From Denitratimonas tolerans (GTDB lineage: Bacteria; Pseudomonadota; Gammaproteobacteria; Xanthomonadales; Xanthomonadaceae), in the NCBI RefSeq assembly GCF_037203605.1, contig NZ_JBBDHC010000014.1, positions 1 to 64,000 of the forward strand: DNA of 64,000 nt, written 5' to 3'. The position numbers were made by a program, and so were the translations under genes. The notes below the pieces were generated by a model. The model did no database searches, was not told where the DNA came from, and was given only the letters and a program-made list of their open reading frames with translations. Below are positions 37,603-46,584 of the stretch, in pieces; positions within the stretch are counted from its first letter, which is position 1, and every line of letters starts with the position of its first letter.

Positions 37603-37865
37603 GGACTGAGGCGGCCCGACAGCTCGGCACGTGCTACCCGCGCGGCCAGGCCGCTGCGTTCCTCGCGCGCCTGACTCAGGCTGCGCCGGAGCTCCTCTTC
37701 GCCCAGTTCGCGCTCCAGCTCGGACTTCACCGAATGCCATTGCGCGCGCGCGCGCCGGACCCACAGGCCGGCGAACCTTGCAACGTTCGGCAGGCGCTTG
37801 GGGCCCAGCACCACCAGAGCGACCACCGCGATGACGAACAGCTCGGAAAAGCCAATGTCGAACAT
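37599..37865 (-). CDS. tatB: TatB-like twin-arginine translocation protein (short)
   Basis: An 88-residue protein starting MFDIGFSELFVIAVVALVVLGPKRLP, the hallmark TatB N-terminal helix with conserved Glu8 and the GPxRLP hinge. A charged amphipathic helix follows. It is shorter than E. coli TatB (171 aa) because the variable tail is missing. TatB receives Tat substrates with TatC. Here it follows tatA by 33 bp within a copper island that also encodes a Tat-dependent multicopper oxidase. No tatC is present in the window, so it must rely on a chromosomal TatC. Confidence 0.88.
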   Translation of the reverse strand: MFDIGFSELFVIAVVALVVLGPKRLPNVARFAGLWVRRARAQWHSVKSELERELGEEELRRSLSQAREERSGLAARVARAELSGRLSP

Positions 37866-37898
37866 GCCTTGAGTCGGGCTCGGACCGGAGTCGCGTGC

Positions 37899-38132
37899 TC
37901 AGCGCGGGACACTTTCGTCGTGGTGGCTGCGCTCGGCGTCATGGCTGCCAGCGTTTCGTGCGTCGATGCTCAACTGGGCTGGCGGCGTCACTTGATCGTC
38001 GCTGACACCCTGCTTGAAGCCCTTGATCGCTTGGCCAATGTCGTGCCCGGCGTGCTTCAGCCGCTTGGTACCAAACACGAGCACCACGACTGCAAGCACG
38101 ATCAGCCAGTGCCAGATACTGAAACTTCCCAT
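37899..38132 (-). CDS. tatA: TatA/E-like twin-arginine translocation protein
   Basis: A 77-residue pore-forming Tat component: MGSFSIWHWLIVLAVVVLVFG then TKRLKHAGHDIGQAIKGFKQG, typical TatA with its short transmembrane helix, the FGTKRL hinge and amphipathic helix. The last ~25 residues are His/Asp-rich (SHDAERSHHDES), unusual for TatA and possibly adapted to copper conditions. The start at 38132 is fixed by the conserved MGSFSIWHW; a much longer upstream frame is spurious. Confidence 0.9.
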   Translation of the reverse strand: MGSFSIWHWLIVLAVVVLVFGTKRLKHAGHDIGQAIKGFKQGVSDDQVTPPAQLSIDARNAGSHDAERSHHDESVPR

Positions 38133-38236
38133 AAGAGCCCTCTCAATGGTTGATGAAAAGAACACCTGCTCCGAGACAATGAGTACTGGTAGCTGCGGAG
38201 CGCTTGGATAATCAGTGATGCACAACGGTTGCAGCG

Positions 38237-39166
38237 CTACATGGGACTGAGGGTCCCAAGCACGGAAACAACGCCCACGATCGACGTGGCCAATATGGCC
38301 TCCGCCGCCAGACTCTGCCGCAGGGCGCGCACTTCCTGCGCAGGGTTTCCGCTGGTCAACGCCCGTCCCAGGCGTGGCACCAGCGCCCAACGGTGCAGCG
38401 CTCCCAGTCCGAGCATTCCGCCGAATAGAGCGAGCTTGACCAGCAACAGGTTTCCGTAGGTGCTTTGCACCAGCGTCGGCAAGGACCAAGCGGTGAGATC
38501 ACCGTAGTGCGCGATACCGGACACGATGAGCGCAGCTACGAAAATCGTGCCCAGCGTCGAAAAGCCATGTAGAAAATCATGCGTGGATCGCAGGCGGTCG
38601 TTGCGGGAGGCTTCCTTGCCTTGCAGGAGCATCCCCAAGAACATCAAGACCGCTGCGACCCAGCCGCCTGCTGCGAGAAGGTGGACGAGACCCGCGGCAA
38701 GCCGGACCGCACCTGCCATGCCCTCGCCAGCAGCGGCGTGGCCGTTCCATGCCAGCGAAGCGAGTGCGCCGCCCGCCAGCGTCGCCGCCAGCGGGAAGGC
38801 GGACTCCACCGTCCCGCGACGACGATGCCACCCGAGCAAGAACGCCATGGCGATCAGCAGCACGCTTCTCGCCATGGCTGCGCGGCCCGCGGACGTTTCG
38901 AGCAGATACCAGCCAAGCGATTCGCGATCAACGTCGGCAATCGGCATTCCCATGATGCCGGCGGTCTTGAATACGACATCGGCCCCGGTGAGCACGAGCC
39001 CGACGGCGGCACTCACCAACAGAACGCCCATGAATGGCCACCCGGCCAGGGCGTCGGCGAGTGCCGGTCGGCGCAAACCGTACCAACCGAACAGTGGAAC
39101 CCCGAAAAGAACCATGAGAACCAGGTATTCGAGGAATCTCAGTGCATAAGCCGACAGGTCGAACAT
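38237..39166 (-). CDS. copD: CopD-type copper resistance membrane protein
   Basis: A 310-residue inner-membrane protein with about eight hydrophobic helices. His residues in the membrane (NGHAAAGEG, VHLLAAGGWV, HDFLHGFS, IAHYGDL) match the CopD/PcoD family, which works with periplasmic CopC in copper uptake or handling. The start at 39166 follows CopC by 10 bp and gives MFDLSAYALRF; the earlier frame overlaps copC. It lies between copC and tatA on the same strand. Confidence 0.9.
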   Translation of the reverse strand: MFDLSAYALRFLEYLVLMVLFGVPLFGWYGLRRPALADALAGWPFMGVLLVSAAVGLVLTGADVVFKTAGIMGMPIADVDRESLGWYLLETSAGRAAMARSVLLIAMAFLLGWHRRRGTVESAFPLAATLAGGALASLAWNGHAAAGEGMAGAVRLAAGLVHLLAAGGWVAAVLMFLGMLLQGKEASRNDRLRSTHDFLHGFSTLGTIFVAALIVSGIAHYGDLTAWSLPTLVQSTYGNLLLVKLALFGGMLGLGALHRWALVPRLGRALTSGNPAQEVRALRQSLAAEAILATSIVGVVSVLGTLSPM

Positions 39167-39176
39167 TCGCGACTCC

Positions 39177-39560
39177 TCAGCGCACCGTGAAGCTGAAGCT
39201 GCCCGGCATGGGGTGGTTGTCACCGCCGACGGCGCGGTATTCCACCGTATAGACGCCCGGAGCCAGCGGCTGGGGCAACTTGGCACGCAGGGTCTTGCCG
39301 TTGTTGACGATCTCGGTCGTGAAGTTCTCGATCGGCATGGTGGAGCTGCCGTGCTTCATGAGCAACTTGAGACGCGACGCCCGCGGAATCAGTGTTTCGT
39401 TGAACACGAGATCGATCTGGCCTGGAGAGGCCACCACCGCATCTGCCGCCGGTGTGGACTGCTGCAGCGCAGCGTGGGCGTGCGCGATCTGCAGCGAGAA
39501 CTGCCCTGCAGCGATTGCCAGGACGAGCGCGAAGGAGCGGAAAAGGTTTGACGACTTCAT
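39177..39560 (-). CDS. copC: CopC periplasmic copper-binding protein
   Basis: A 127-residue protein with a signal peptide cleaved before HAALQQSTPAAD (about residue 29), so the mature N-terminal His can ligate Cu2+. The fold continues with VFNETLIPRAS and ends GGDNHPMPGSFSFTVR, where Asp/His complete the Cu2+ site. It contains few Met, so the Cu+ site of PcoC is reduced. It is adjacent to copD in the usual order. Confidence 0.93.
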   Translation of the reverse strand: MKSSNLFRSFALVLAIAAGQFSLQIAHAHAALQQSTPAADAVVASPGQIDLVFNETLIPRASRLKLLMKHGSSTMPIENFTTEIVNNGKTLRAKLPQPLAPGVYTVEYRAVGGDNHPMPGSFSFTVR

Positions 39561-39731
39561 GGATTGTCCTCTTTGCGAGTGTGATGCAAGGTCCCGTTCC
39601 TGGGGCCGTGCAGTGGTGGACCCGACAGCGTTGGCTGTCTGCTTGTCAGTGAAACAACGGTTCGTCGACTCTTGATGCTTGTGGTTTCGCGAAGTGAGGA
39701 TCCCGCTGGCTACGGCGGGATCCCCGACGCA

Positions 39732-40082
39732 TCAGGCTGCCATGGCACTACAGCTTTCCGCGCAGCGGCGACAGGCATCGGCGCAGCGCGTCATCTCCGG
39801 GTCGTTCATGGCATCGCATGCATCGGCACACTGGCGGCAGATCTCCGCGCAGACACCGCAAACCACGTCGTGAACGCTGGCACCGCGCAGCATCGCATTG
39901 GCGCTGGTCGAGCAGATCTCGGCACACGTCGCCAGCAGGGCGATGTGCTCCGGCGCCGCGTGGGCACCGCCTTTGCCCAGGCAATAGTTGATGGTCTCCA
40001 GACAGATCGCATGGCATTGCGTGCAGTTGTCGATGCACTCGTTCATGGCCTGGGACCGGTGGGTTGCGGAATGGTGAGTCAT
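39732..40082 (-). CDS. four-helix-bundle copper storage protein (Csp/DUF326-like)
   Basis: A 116-residue protein with 16 cysteines, mostly in CxxxC or CxxC spacing (ECIDNCTQC, CAEIC, CGVCAEICRQC, CADACRRC). This is the pattern of Csp copper-storage proteins, where Cys line the core of a four-helix bundle and hold many Cu+ ions. There is no signal peptide, so it resembles the cytosolic Csp3 type. A GAGAGA ribosome site precedes the ATG at 40082. It would buffer cytosolic Cu+ alongside CopZ. Confidence 0.9.
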   Translation of the reverse strand: MTHHSATHRSQAMNECIDNCTQCHAICLETINYCLGKGGAHAAPEHIALLATCAEICSTSANAMLRGASVHDVVCGVCAEICRQCADACDAMNDPEMTRCADACRRCAESCSAMAA

Positions 40083-40155
40083 ATGAGTCTCTCTCTGCAT
40101 CGTGGCGGGCGAGAATCGGCGCGCCCGCAACACCGCCCCCTCTTGCTCTTGCGGA

Positions 40156-40680
40156 TCAATGCTGTGCGAAGGGTTCGGTGGTTCCGTCGTGATGGACCAG
40201 CTCGACCGTATACGGCTGCTGGCGTCCTTCCGGGACCTCCATGCCCGGCGAACCGAGCGGCATTCCGGGCAGAACCAGGCCGCGTGCGTCCGGCTTTTGC
40301 TCGAGAAGGCGCTTGATGTCCTCAGCCGGGACATGGCCCTCGATGACGTATCCGCCGACCTCGGCCGTGTGGCAGGAGCCCTTTGCATAGGGGACACCCA
40401 GGCGCTCCTTGACCGGACCCAGGTCATCCATGTCGTGCACATCCACGGTGAAGCCCGCCTTCTGCACGTGGTCGACCCAGCTACCGCAACACCCGCAGGT
40501 CGGAGTCTTGTGGACGGTCATGCGTGGCAGGGCAGCGGGAGTGGCGTCGGCTGTTTCAGAGACGACCTGTGCAGCGGGTGCGATGGTGGATTGCGCGGGT
40601 GTAGCCGCCTGGGTGCAGGCACCCAGGCCGGCGACCGCAAAAGCCGCCCACGCCAGTCGGTTCAATCTGCAGGTTTTCAT
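40156..40680 (-). CDS. DUF411 metal-binding lipoprotein
   Basis: A 174-residue protein. A lipoprotein signal ends at LGAC (residue about 22), followed by a DUF411 domain with TPTCGCCGSWVDHVQ (CxCC motif) and KGSCHTAEVGGYVIEGHVP. DUF411 proteins accompany copper-resistance operons and are thought to bind Cu+ in the periplasm. The start at 40680 is chosen by the signal and a ribosome site GGAGAACC. The next upstream gene ends 14 bp away. Confidence 0.88.
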   Translation of the reverse strand: MKTCRLNRLAWAAFAVAGLGACTQAATPAQSTIAPAAQVVSETADATPAALPRMTVHKTPTCGCCGSWVDHVQKAGFTVDVHDMDDLGPVKERLGVPYAKGSCHTAEVGGYVIEGHVPAEDIKRLLEQKPDARGLVLPGMPLGSPGMEVPEGRQQPYTVELVHHDGTTEPFAQH

Positions 40681-40694
40681 TTCTGGTTCTCCGC

Positions 40695-41204
40695 TCAGCG
40701 CTTGGTCCGCGAGGACCAGTGGATGTGGACGATCCGCCAGCCATCGGCGGTCTGCTTCAGCACCATCGTCTCGGTGCTCTGGACGGTCAGTGGCTTGCCG
40801 TCCTTCTGGGCGTGCAGCTCGCTTTCGGTGCCGACCCACGCGAACTCGCCAGCGGTTCGTGCACGCTGACGGAGCAGCTGGCGATGGGCGCCCTTGAGGA
40901 ACGCCGCATCACTGACTGCGTGATGGCCCAGGTATTCCTCGCGGCTGCGCTCGGCACCCCCGGACTCGAGGATGAGGACGTCGGGAGCGAGCAGGGATCC
41001 GACCGTGGCCAGATCGCCGGTGGACAGGGCGGTGCTGAACCGCTCTGCCACGGCGACGGCGGCCTTCGCGGCGGCCGGCACGTCTACGTCCGCCGCTGCC
41101 GCAGCGGCGGGGTGATGTGCATGCGACTGTGCCGTCTGCGCCATTGCGGGCGACACCATTGCCAGCATCAGCGCGAGGCCAGACGAAATTGCTGTTGCAT
41201 TCAT
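40695..41204 (-). CDS. periplasmic NTF2/SnoaL-like protein (DUF4440 type)
   Basis: A 169-residue protein with a signal peptide (cleavage near PAMAQ, residue 23), then a His/Ala linker, and a single cone-shaped NTF2-like domain (AVAVAERFSTALSTGDLATVGSLLAPDV, ending ADGWRIVHIHWSS). Such domains bind small ligands or act as hydrolases; the function here is unknown. It is part of the run of periplasmic copper genes on this strand, 17 bp after the cytochrome c gene stop. Confidence 0.82.
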   Translation of the reverse strand: MNATAISSGLALMLAMVSPAMAQTAQSHAHHPAAAAAADVDVPAAAKAAVAVAERFSTALSTGDLATVGSLLAPDVLILESGGAERSREEYLGHHAVSDAAFLKGAHRQLLRQRARTAGEFAWVGTESELHAQKDGKPLTVQSTETMVLKQTADGWRIVHIHWSSRTKR

Positions 41205-41221
41205 TGTTCAACTCCAGGTTT

Positions 41222-41992
41222 TCAGTGAGTGTGCGCAGGGCCGTCTTCGGCCTCGGTCATATGGGGTGAAGGTGGAGACTGCACTTTGCCATCGGCATGG
41301 CGATGCTCTACCGCGCGGACTTCTGTGTCGGTAACACGCTTTCCGTGGTCATCGTCCATACCCGGCGACTGCGCGTGCGGCATCGCGTCGCTCCCGGCTG
41401 TGGGCTGGGCAGGGTGATCCTCCGTCGCCGCCTCGTCATGGTCGTCGTCGTGTGTCTCGCCGCCGCCATGCGCGTGGCCTTCGCTGCTGTCGACCAGTTC
41501 CCTGTATGCAGCCGCGTCGAGCGTGGGCAGCACCTGCAGGAACGCGGCCATGTTCCATATGTACTCGTCCTCCATGTTCTTGCCCCAGGCGGGCATGCCG
41601 CTTGCTTTGATCCCGTGCTTGATCACCCAGAACGCTTTTGGCGCATCGACCCCGTACTGGCTGAGGTTGGGCGGGGCTGGATACAGGCCTTGGCTCATCT
41701 CTGTTTCGGCCATCGATGGAGCCAGGTGGCACCCGGCGCACATCGCTGCGTAGTTGCCCGCGCCCTGCACGATTCTCGCTGGATCGTCCAGGCCCGGCGG
41801 GACGTCCAACCTTCCCGCACGCGCCAGGATGGAGCGCTCGCGTGCGGTCTCGAGCACAAAGTGCACGGGCCTGGTGTGCATGTCATCCGCGGCGACGTTG
41901 TATACGCCGCCCCAGATAAAGCCCGCCGCGCCCACTGCGACAACCAGGGGAACTCCGATCAGCCAGAGACGCTTGCGTGTCTTCGGTTGCAT
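41222..41992 (-). CDS. membrane-anchored c-type cytochrome with His-rich tail
   Basis: A 256-residue protein with an N-terminal anchor helix (residues 8-30). A mono-heme cytochrome c domain has CAGCH at 85-89 and a likely axial Met in KASGMPAWG. A C-terminal tail of ~85 residues is rich in His, Asp and Glu (HAHGGGETHDDDHDE). It could carry electrons between the multicopper oxidase and the respiratory chain, while the tail binds copper. It starts at 41992, 13 bp after the CopB stop, within the copper gene run. Confidence 0.85.
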   Translation of the reverse strand: MQPKTRKRLWLIGVPLVVAVGAAGFIWGGVYNVAADDMHTRPVHFVLETARERSILARAGRLDVPPGLDDPARIVQGAGNYAAMCAGCHLAPSMAETEMSQGLYPAPPNLSQYGVDAPKAFWVIKHGIKASGMPAWGKNMEDEYIWNMAAFLQVLPTLDAAAYRELVDSSEGHAHGGGETHDDDHDEAATEDHPAQPTAGSDAMPHAQSPGMDDDHGKRVTDTEVRAVEHRHADGKVQSPPSPHMTEAEDGPAHTH

Positions 41993-42005
41993 ATGAGTAC
42001 TCCGG

Positions 42006-43169
42006 TCAGAACCAGATTCGAACGCCGGCCACGATCCGGGTGTCGTCGACATCCCCGGTCTCCGCGCGACGAAGGTCCGCCGTGCCTCCGTAGGCGCGCT
42101 CCCAGACCACGCCGACGTAGGGAGCGAACTGCCGATGGAACTCGTAGCGCAGGCGGAAACCGGCTTCGACCTTGCTCAGCCCGCTGCCGATTCCAACCGC
42201 CGGATCGTCCTTGCTCCAGGCTTCGCCCTCGACGAGCCACTGGCCGATCAGCCGGTTGGTGAACAGCATTTCGTATTCGGCTTCCGCCCCAAGCCCGACC
42301 TGGCCGGACTCGCCCAGGTACGCGGTCGCTTCGACTTCAAACTTGTACGGGGCAAGGCCGATGACGCCGAGCGCGGCATAAGTGCGCGACGGGCCGCCGC
42401 CAAAGCCGAAGTCATGTCGGACACCGGCGACCGCGTCCCACCATGGGGCGATGGCCCGGCCGTACAGGACTTCCGCATACGCCGACTCGGTGGATCCGCC
42501 CACCCGCTCGCCCTCGCTGCGCAGCCAGAGCCGGTTCAGATCGGTGCCGACCCAGCCTTTCGCTTCCCAGAGCATGCCGGTGCCGTCCTCATCCGCATCC
42601 CACGCCTCGAGCTGGTCAAACGACCAGAAGGAATTGATCGTTTCGCCGTGTATCACGTGCGCGTCGAGGTCCTGGAACGCCGCGGCCCGATCGGCCGCGG
42701 TGATGGCAGGAATAGGCTCGCGCGGCTCCGCGGTCGCCGGGAGATCCTGGCTGGCACCAGGCTGATGGCCCATCGACGCGTGGTCCATGCCAGAGTGATC
42801 CATCTCGGAGTGGACCATCGTGGAGTGGTCCATCCCCGAGTGGTCCATCGTGGAGTGATCCATCGTGGAGTGATCCATCGTGGAGTGATCGCTGCCGGCA
42901 GTGTCCGCGGCCCCATGTTTCATGGAGCCGTGGTCCATGGCCCCGTGATCATCGGACATCGTGTCTGTCGGAGTCGGCTGGTGGCCGGCGTGTGGGTCAA
43001 CAGGCTCAGGTGACGATGGTGTCGCAGCTGGAGCCGGCTTCGCTTCCGGATGGTGCGAGGCGTGGTCTGTCTCCTGCGCCCACGCGGGCGCGAACCCAGC
43101 GGCAAGCCACAGTGCGGAGGCCAGGCCGATGGCCAGGGGATGGCGGCTGGAACCGATCATGGCGCTCAT
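42006..43169 (-). CDS. copB: CopB/PcoB outer-membrane copper protein
   Basis: A 387-residue outer-membrane barrel. The signal peptide ends PAWAQ; then comes a low-complexity Met/His region (residues about 70-125) with tandem MDHSx units. The C-terminal ~210 residues form the PcoB barrel (GETINSFWSFDQLEAW, final VAGVRIWF with terminal Phe). It works with the multicopper oxidase CopA to sequester or export copper. The ATG at 43169 overlaps the CopA stop (ATGA). The name is shared with the unrelated ATPase at 15027. Confidence 0.93.
   Translation of the reverse strand: MSAMIGSSRHPLAIGLASALWLAAGFAPAWAQETDHASHHPEAKPAPAATPSSPEPVDPHAGHQPTPTDTMSDDHGAMDHGSMKHGAADTAGSDHSTMDHSTMDHSTMDHSGMDHSTMVHSEMDHSGMDHASMGHQPGASQDLPATAEPREPIPAITAADRAAAFQDLDAHVIHGETINSFWSFDQLEAWDADEDGTGMLWEAKGWVGTDLNRLWLRSEGERVGGSTESAYAEVLYGRAIAPWWDAVAGVRHDFGFGGGPSRTYAALGVIGLAPYKFEVEATAYLGESGQVGLGAEAEYEMLFTNRLIGQWLVEGEAWSKDDPAVGIGSGLSKVEAGFRLRYEFHRQFAPYVGVVWERAYGGTADLRRAETGDVDDTRIVAGVRIWF
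42765..42894. repeat. 15-bp tandem repeat encoding MDHSx units in CopB
   Basis: About eight imperfect 15-bp units of the type TCCATCGTGGAGTGA occur head to tail, each encoding a pentapeptide such as MDHST, MDHSG or MVHSE. The count is likely to vary between strains through slippage. Confidence 0.85.
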
Positions 43170-45019
43170 TCCTCCACCCGCACTTCGCGGAACATGCCGG
43201 CTTCCATGTGGTAAAGCAGGTGGCAGTGGTATGCCCAGCGGCCGAGCGCGTCGGCACGCACCCGGTAACTGCGTCGGGTGCCCGGCGGCATGTCGATAGT
43301 GTGCTTGCGCACCATGAAGTTGCCGGACTCGTCCTCGAGGTCGCTCCACACGCCGTGGAGGTGGATCGGATGCGACATCATCGTGTCGTTGACCAGCACG
43401 ATCCGCATGCGCTCGCCGTAGTTGAGGCGCAGGGGCTCCGCGTCAGCGAACTTCACGCCGTCAAAGGACCAGGCGAAGCGCTCCATGTGGCCGGTCAGGT
43501 GCAACTCGACCGTGCGGCCGGGTTCGCGCCCGTCGGGATCGCGGAACGTGCTCCGCAGATCGGCGTAGGTGAGCACGCGGCGGCCGTTGTCGCGCAGGCC
43601 GATGCCCGGGTCATCCAGCCTGGGCGCGGGCGCCATCGTCTGCATGTCGACCAGGGGGTTGCCGGTTTCGCTCGCAGGGTGTTCCTGCATCCCGCCGGCA
43701 CCGTGATCCATCCCGGCCATGCTTCCGCCGGCCATTGCGCCTCCGGCCATCGACGACATGTCGTGGCCGCTGTGGTTCATCCCGGCCATCGCACCGCCGG
43801 CCATCGCACCGTGTGACATCGAGGACATGTCGTGACCGCCGCCGCCCATGCCGCCGTGGCCCATATCGTCCATGGTGAGGAGCGGCTTGGGGTCGACGTT
43901 GGGCACGGGTGCCCGCAGCCCTTCCCTGACGGCCAGCGTGCCGCTGATATAGCCGGTCCGGCCGCTGTCCTGGGCGAAGATGGTGAATGCATCCTGCCCG
44001 GTGGGTTCGACGATCACGTCGAACGTTTCGGCCGTGGCGATGCGGAACTCGTCGACCGTGACCGGATGGACGTACTGGCCATCGGCTGCGACCACCGTCA
44101 TTTTCAGGCCCGGAATGCGCACGTCGAAGTACGTCATCGCGGACCCGTTGATGAAACGGAGGCGGACCTTCTCGCCCGACCGGAACAGCCCGGTCCAGTT
44201 GCCGAGCGAGGTCGTGCCGTTCATGAGGAAGGTATAGGTGTTGCCGTTGACGTCCGACAGGTCGGTCGGCGTCATCCGCATCTGGCCCCACATCTTGCGG
44301 TCTTCGACCGTGGCGGCCAGGCCGTGCTGCTTCACGTCGTCGAAGAAATCGCCGACCGTCTGCTTGGAGAAGTTGTCGAAGTCCGACCGCTTCTTGAGCC
44401 GGGCGAACAGGCGCTTCGGATCGAGGTCGGTCCAGTCGCTGAGCATGACCACGTAATCGCGGTCATAGGCGAAGGGCTCGGGTTCCAGCGGCTCGATCAC
44501 CAGTGGCCCGTAGAGACCGGCCTGCTCCTGGAAGCCGGAATGGCTGTGGTACCAGTAGGTGCCGCCCTGCACGACGTTGAAGCGGTACTGGTAGGTCTCG
44601 CCACGGTTGATGCCGTTGAAGCTCAGCCCGGGCACGCCGTCCATGTCGGCCGGCAGCAGGATGCCGTGCCAGTGGATCGACGCCTGCTCGCCATGGATCG
44701 AGCCGCGGGGCAGGGCATTGCGGACCCGCAGGTTGACGGTGGTGCCTTCCCGCCAGCGCAGCAAGGGTGCGGGAATCGATCCGTTGACTGTGATCGCGGG
44801 GCGCGTGGCGCCGGTGAAGTTCATCGGCGTCTCGCCGATGGTCAGGTCGAATTCGGTGCCCGAGAGCACGTTGGGCAGGCCCTCGGCCTTGACGGCCCAG
44901 CTGGAACGGGGCCACAGGCCCAAGGTTGCGACGGCCCCGCCAACAGCAAGGCCCTGGACGAAGCGGCGGCGCGACGGGGCAGACAGCCCCTCGGCACGGC
45001 CGAAAGAATCGGATGACAT
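43166..45019 (-). CDS. copA: CopA/PcoA multicopper oxidase, Tat-exported
   Basis: A 617-residue periplasmic multicopper oxidase. The Tat signal SRRRFVQG lies at residues 16-23, with a hydrophobic core ending SSWA. Three cupredoxin domains carry the copper ligands HWHGI, WYHSHSGFQEQ, HPIHLHG and HCHLLYHMEAGM. A Met/His-rich insert (about residues 385-450, MGHGGMGGGGHDM, MNHSGHDMSSM) binds extra copper. It oxidises Cu+ to Cu2+. It lies between copL and copB, the copLAB order of Xanthomonas. The tatAB genes 5 kb away may serve its export. Confidence 0.95.
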   Translation of the reverse strand: MSSDSFGRAEGLSAPSRRRFVQGLAVGGAVATLGLWPRSSWAVKAEGLPNVLSGTEFDLTIGETPMNFTGATRPAITVNGSIPAPLLRWREGTTVNLRVRNALPRGSIHGEQASIHWHGILLPADMDGVPGLSFNGINRGETYQYRFNVVQGGTYWYHSHSGFQEQAGLYGPLVIEPLEPEPFAYDRDYVVMLSDWTDLDPKRLFARLKKRSDFDNFSKQTVGDFFDDVKQHGLAATVEDRKMWGQMRMTPTDLSDVNGNTYTFLMNGTTSLGNWTGLFRSGEKVRLRFINGSAMTYFDVRIPGLKMTVVAADGQYVHPVTVDEFRIATAETFDVIVEPTGQDAFTIFAQDSGRTGYISGTLAVREGLRAPVPNVDPKPLLTMDDMGHGGMGGGGHDMSSMSHGAMAGGAMAGMNHSGHDMSSMAGGAMAGGSMAGMDHGAGGMQEHPASETGNPLVDMQTMAPAPRLDDPGIGLRDNGRRVLTYADLRSTFRDPDGREPGRTVELHLTGHMERFAWSFDGVKFADAEPLRLNYGERMRIVLVNDTMMSHPIHLHGVWSDLEDESGNFMVRKHTIDMPPGTRRSYRVRADALGRWAYHCHLLYHMEAGMFREVRVEE

Positions 45020-45123
45020 GGAAACTCCGGGGAAAGGTCGGGGGCTCGCGGGGCGAGCCTTGCCCTGTCGGTGCGGAACAGCGGACAGGGTCCATCAACG
45101 CCTCAAGAGGCGTGCAGCGACAC

Positions 45124-45549
45124 TTAGCCGATCGGAGGTCGGAACAGATTGGTCAGGGCAGCGGACGCGTGCAGCGACAGGAAGGGCTCGGCGGTTTGCC
45201 GATACAGGACGGAGACGTTGCCGAGTGTTGAACCGACGAGTGCCGCAAAACAATGGTGCATGCACGCACAGCAACTGTCCGTCTCACAGCAGTCGTCCCA
45301 CGGCGATACCGCTCCGGCCTCGTCAGTGGCCTGGGGGTGATGGTGATCATCGGCTACCGGAGCAGCCGCCGCGGCCTCGTGGCAGGCAGCCATGGCCTCG
45401 GCTGCTGTCGGCGCCGCGGTCACGTAGGTGACGTGACCCGCGAAGTCGCGCAGGTGCTCCATGTGCATGGACGCGCCAGCGATGCCCGGACCGTTCGCCA
45501 GCAAGGCAACGATCAGGAACAGACGCATCAGGAGCGCGCGGAAAGTCAT
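45124..45549 (-). CDS. copL: CopL-type leader/regulatory protein of the cop operon
   Basis: A 141-residue protein with a signal-like N-terminus (residues 5-27) and many Cys/His in its middle (ACHEAAAA, DDHHHPQA, DDCCETDSCCACMHHC). It ends NLFRPPIG, like the small protein before czcC. CopL is required for copper-induced expression of copAB in Xanthomonas. The start at 45549 is chosen by the signal sequence. It lies 104 bp upstream of copA on the same strand. Confidence 0.88.
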   Translation of the reverse strand: MTFRALLMRLFLIVALLANGPGIAGASMHMEHLRDFAGHVTYVTAAPTAAEAMAACHEAAAAAPVADDHHHPQATDEAGAVSPWDDCCETDSCCACMHHCFAALVGSTLGNVSVLYRQTAEPFLSLHASAALTNLFRPPIG

Positions 45550-45664
45550 GCGCCTTAGTATACGTGCGGATATAAACTCCGGATGAATACAGTGACAACG
45601 CACGGGGGATCGAGCCGCGGGTCTTCGTCGCCTGCCTGACCCAACGTCGCCTCCCGCTTTTCGG

Positions 45665-46584
45665 CTACAGGGCCATGTCTTCGTAGCTGCGGGGATCGGA
45701 GACCGGTTCCAGGTGCCCGGTCACGCGCATGGCGGGAAACTCCGCCACGATCTTCTCCACCAGGTCTTCCATGGCGTCATGCCCGCGCAGCACCGTCCAG
45801 TCGCCGGGCACCAGCATGTGCATCTCCATGAACTGGCGGGCCCCGGACTCGCGCGTGCGCACGGCGTGGAATTCGATCCGGCCCGGTTCGGCGTGCGCGT
45901 CCAGGATGGCCTGGATCCGGGCGTTGTCCTCGGGGGACAGGGTCGCGTCCATCAGGCCGGAGGCGGATTCGGACATCAGCCGGTAGCCGACAACCAGGAT
46001 GTTCACGCCCACCAGGATCGCGATCACCGGATCCAGCCAGTTCCAGCCTGTCAGCCACGCCAACCCCAGGCCCACCACGACCCCGACCGAGGTGTACACG
46101 TCGGCCATCAGGTGCTTGCCGTCGGCGCGCAGGGTGATGGAGCGGTGGCGCGTGCCGACCTTGATCAGGATCCGCCCGACGATGCCGTTGAGGACGGCGG
46201 CCATGATCGAAACGGCGAGGCCGATGCCGAGCGATCCCAGCGGCGGGGGGTTGAGCAGGCGATCGATGCCCAGGTAGATGATCGAGGCCGCGGAGACGAA
46301 GATCATGATCCCTTCAGCGCGGCGGAGAAATACTCCGCCTTGCTGTGGCCGAAGTGGTGGTCGTCGTCGGCCGGCCGGGCGGCGATGGTCAGCGAGACCA
46401 GGGCGACGATGGCGGCCACCAGGTTGACCATCGATTCGGCGGCGTCCGACAGCAGGCCCACCGAGCCGGTGATCGCCCAGGCGCTGCCCTTGAGCAGCAC
46501 CGTCAGCACCGCGGTCACGATGGCCAGCCAGGCGTATTTCCTCAGGTCCGGCGTGGCTTCGGCCGTTCTGTCGCGGGGTTTCAT
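45665..46584 (-). pseudogene. fieF: FieF/YiiP-type CDF cation exporter, frameshifted
   Basis: Two overlapping frames together encode one CDF protein. The 5' frame starts at 46584 (MKPRDRTAEA) and reaches HFGHSKAEYFSAALKGS, then stops at 46303. The 3' frame continues MIFVSAASIIYLG to 45665, including helix 5 and the cytoplasmic CTD. Adding one G in the run AAGGGATC would restore AALKGIMIF, matching the family. So a one-base deletion (or sequencing error) separates the parts. The stop and next ATG overlap (ATGA), so reinitiation could still make both halves. Substrate would be Zn2+/Fe2+. Confidence 0.85.

Noticed and set aside
42765..42894. Short regular repeats that might suggest a CRISPR array
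   Set aside because: The repeats are 15 bp, have no spacers and encode Met/His pentapeptides in CopB.
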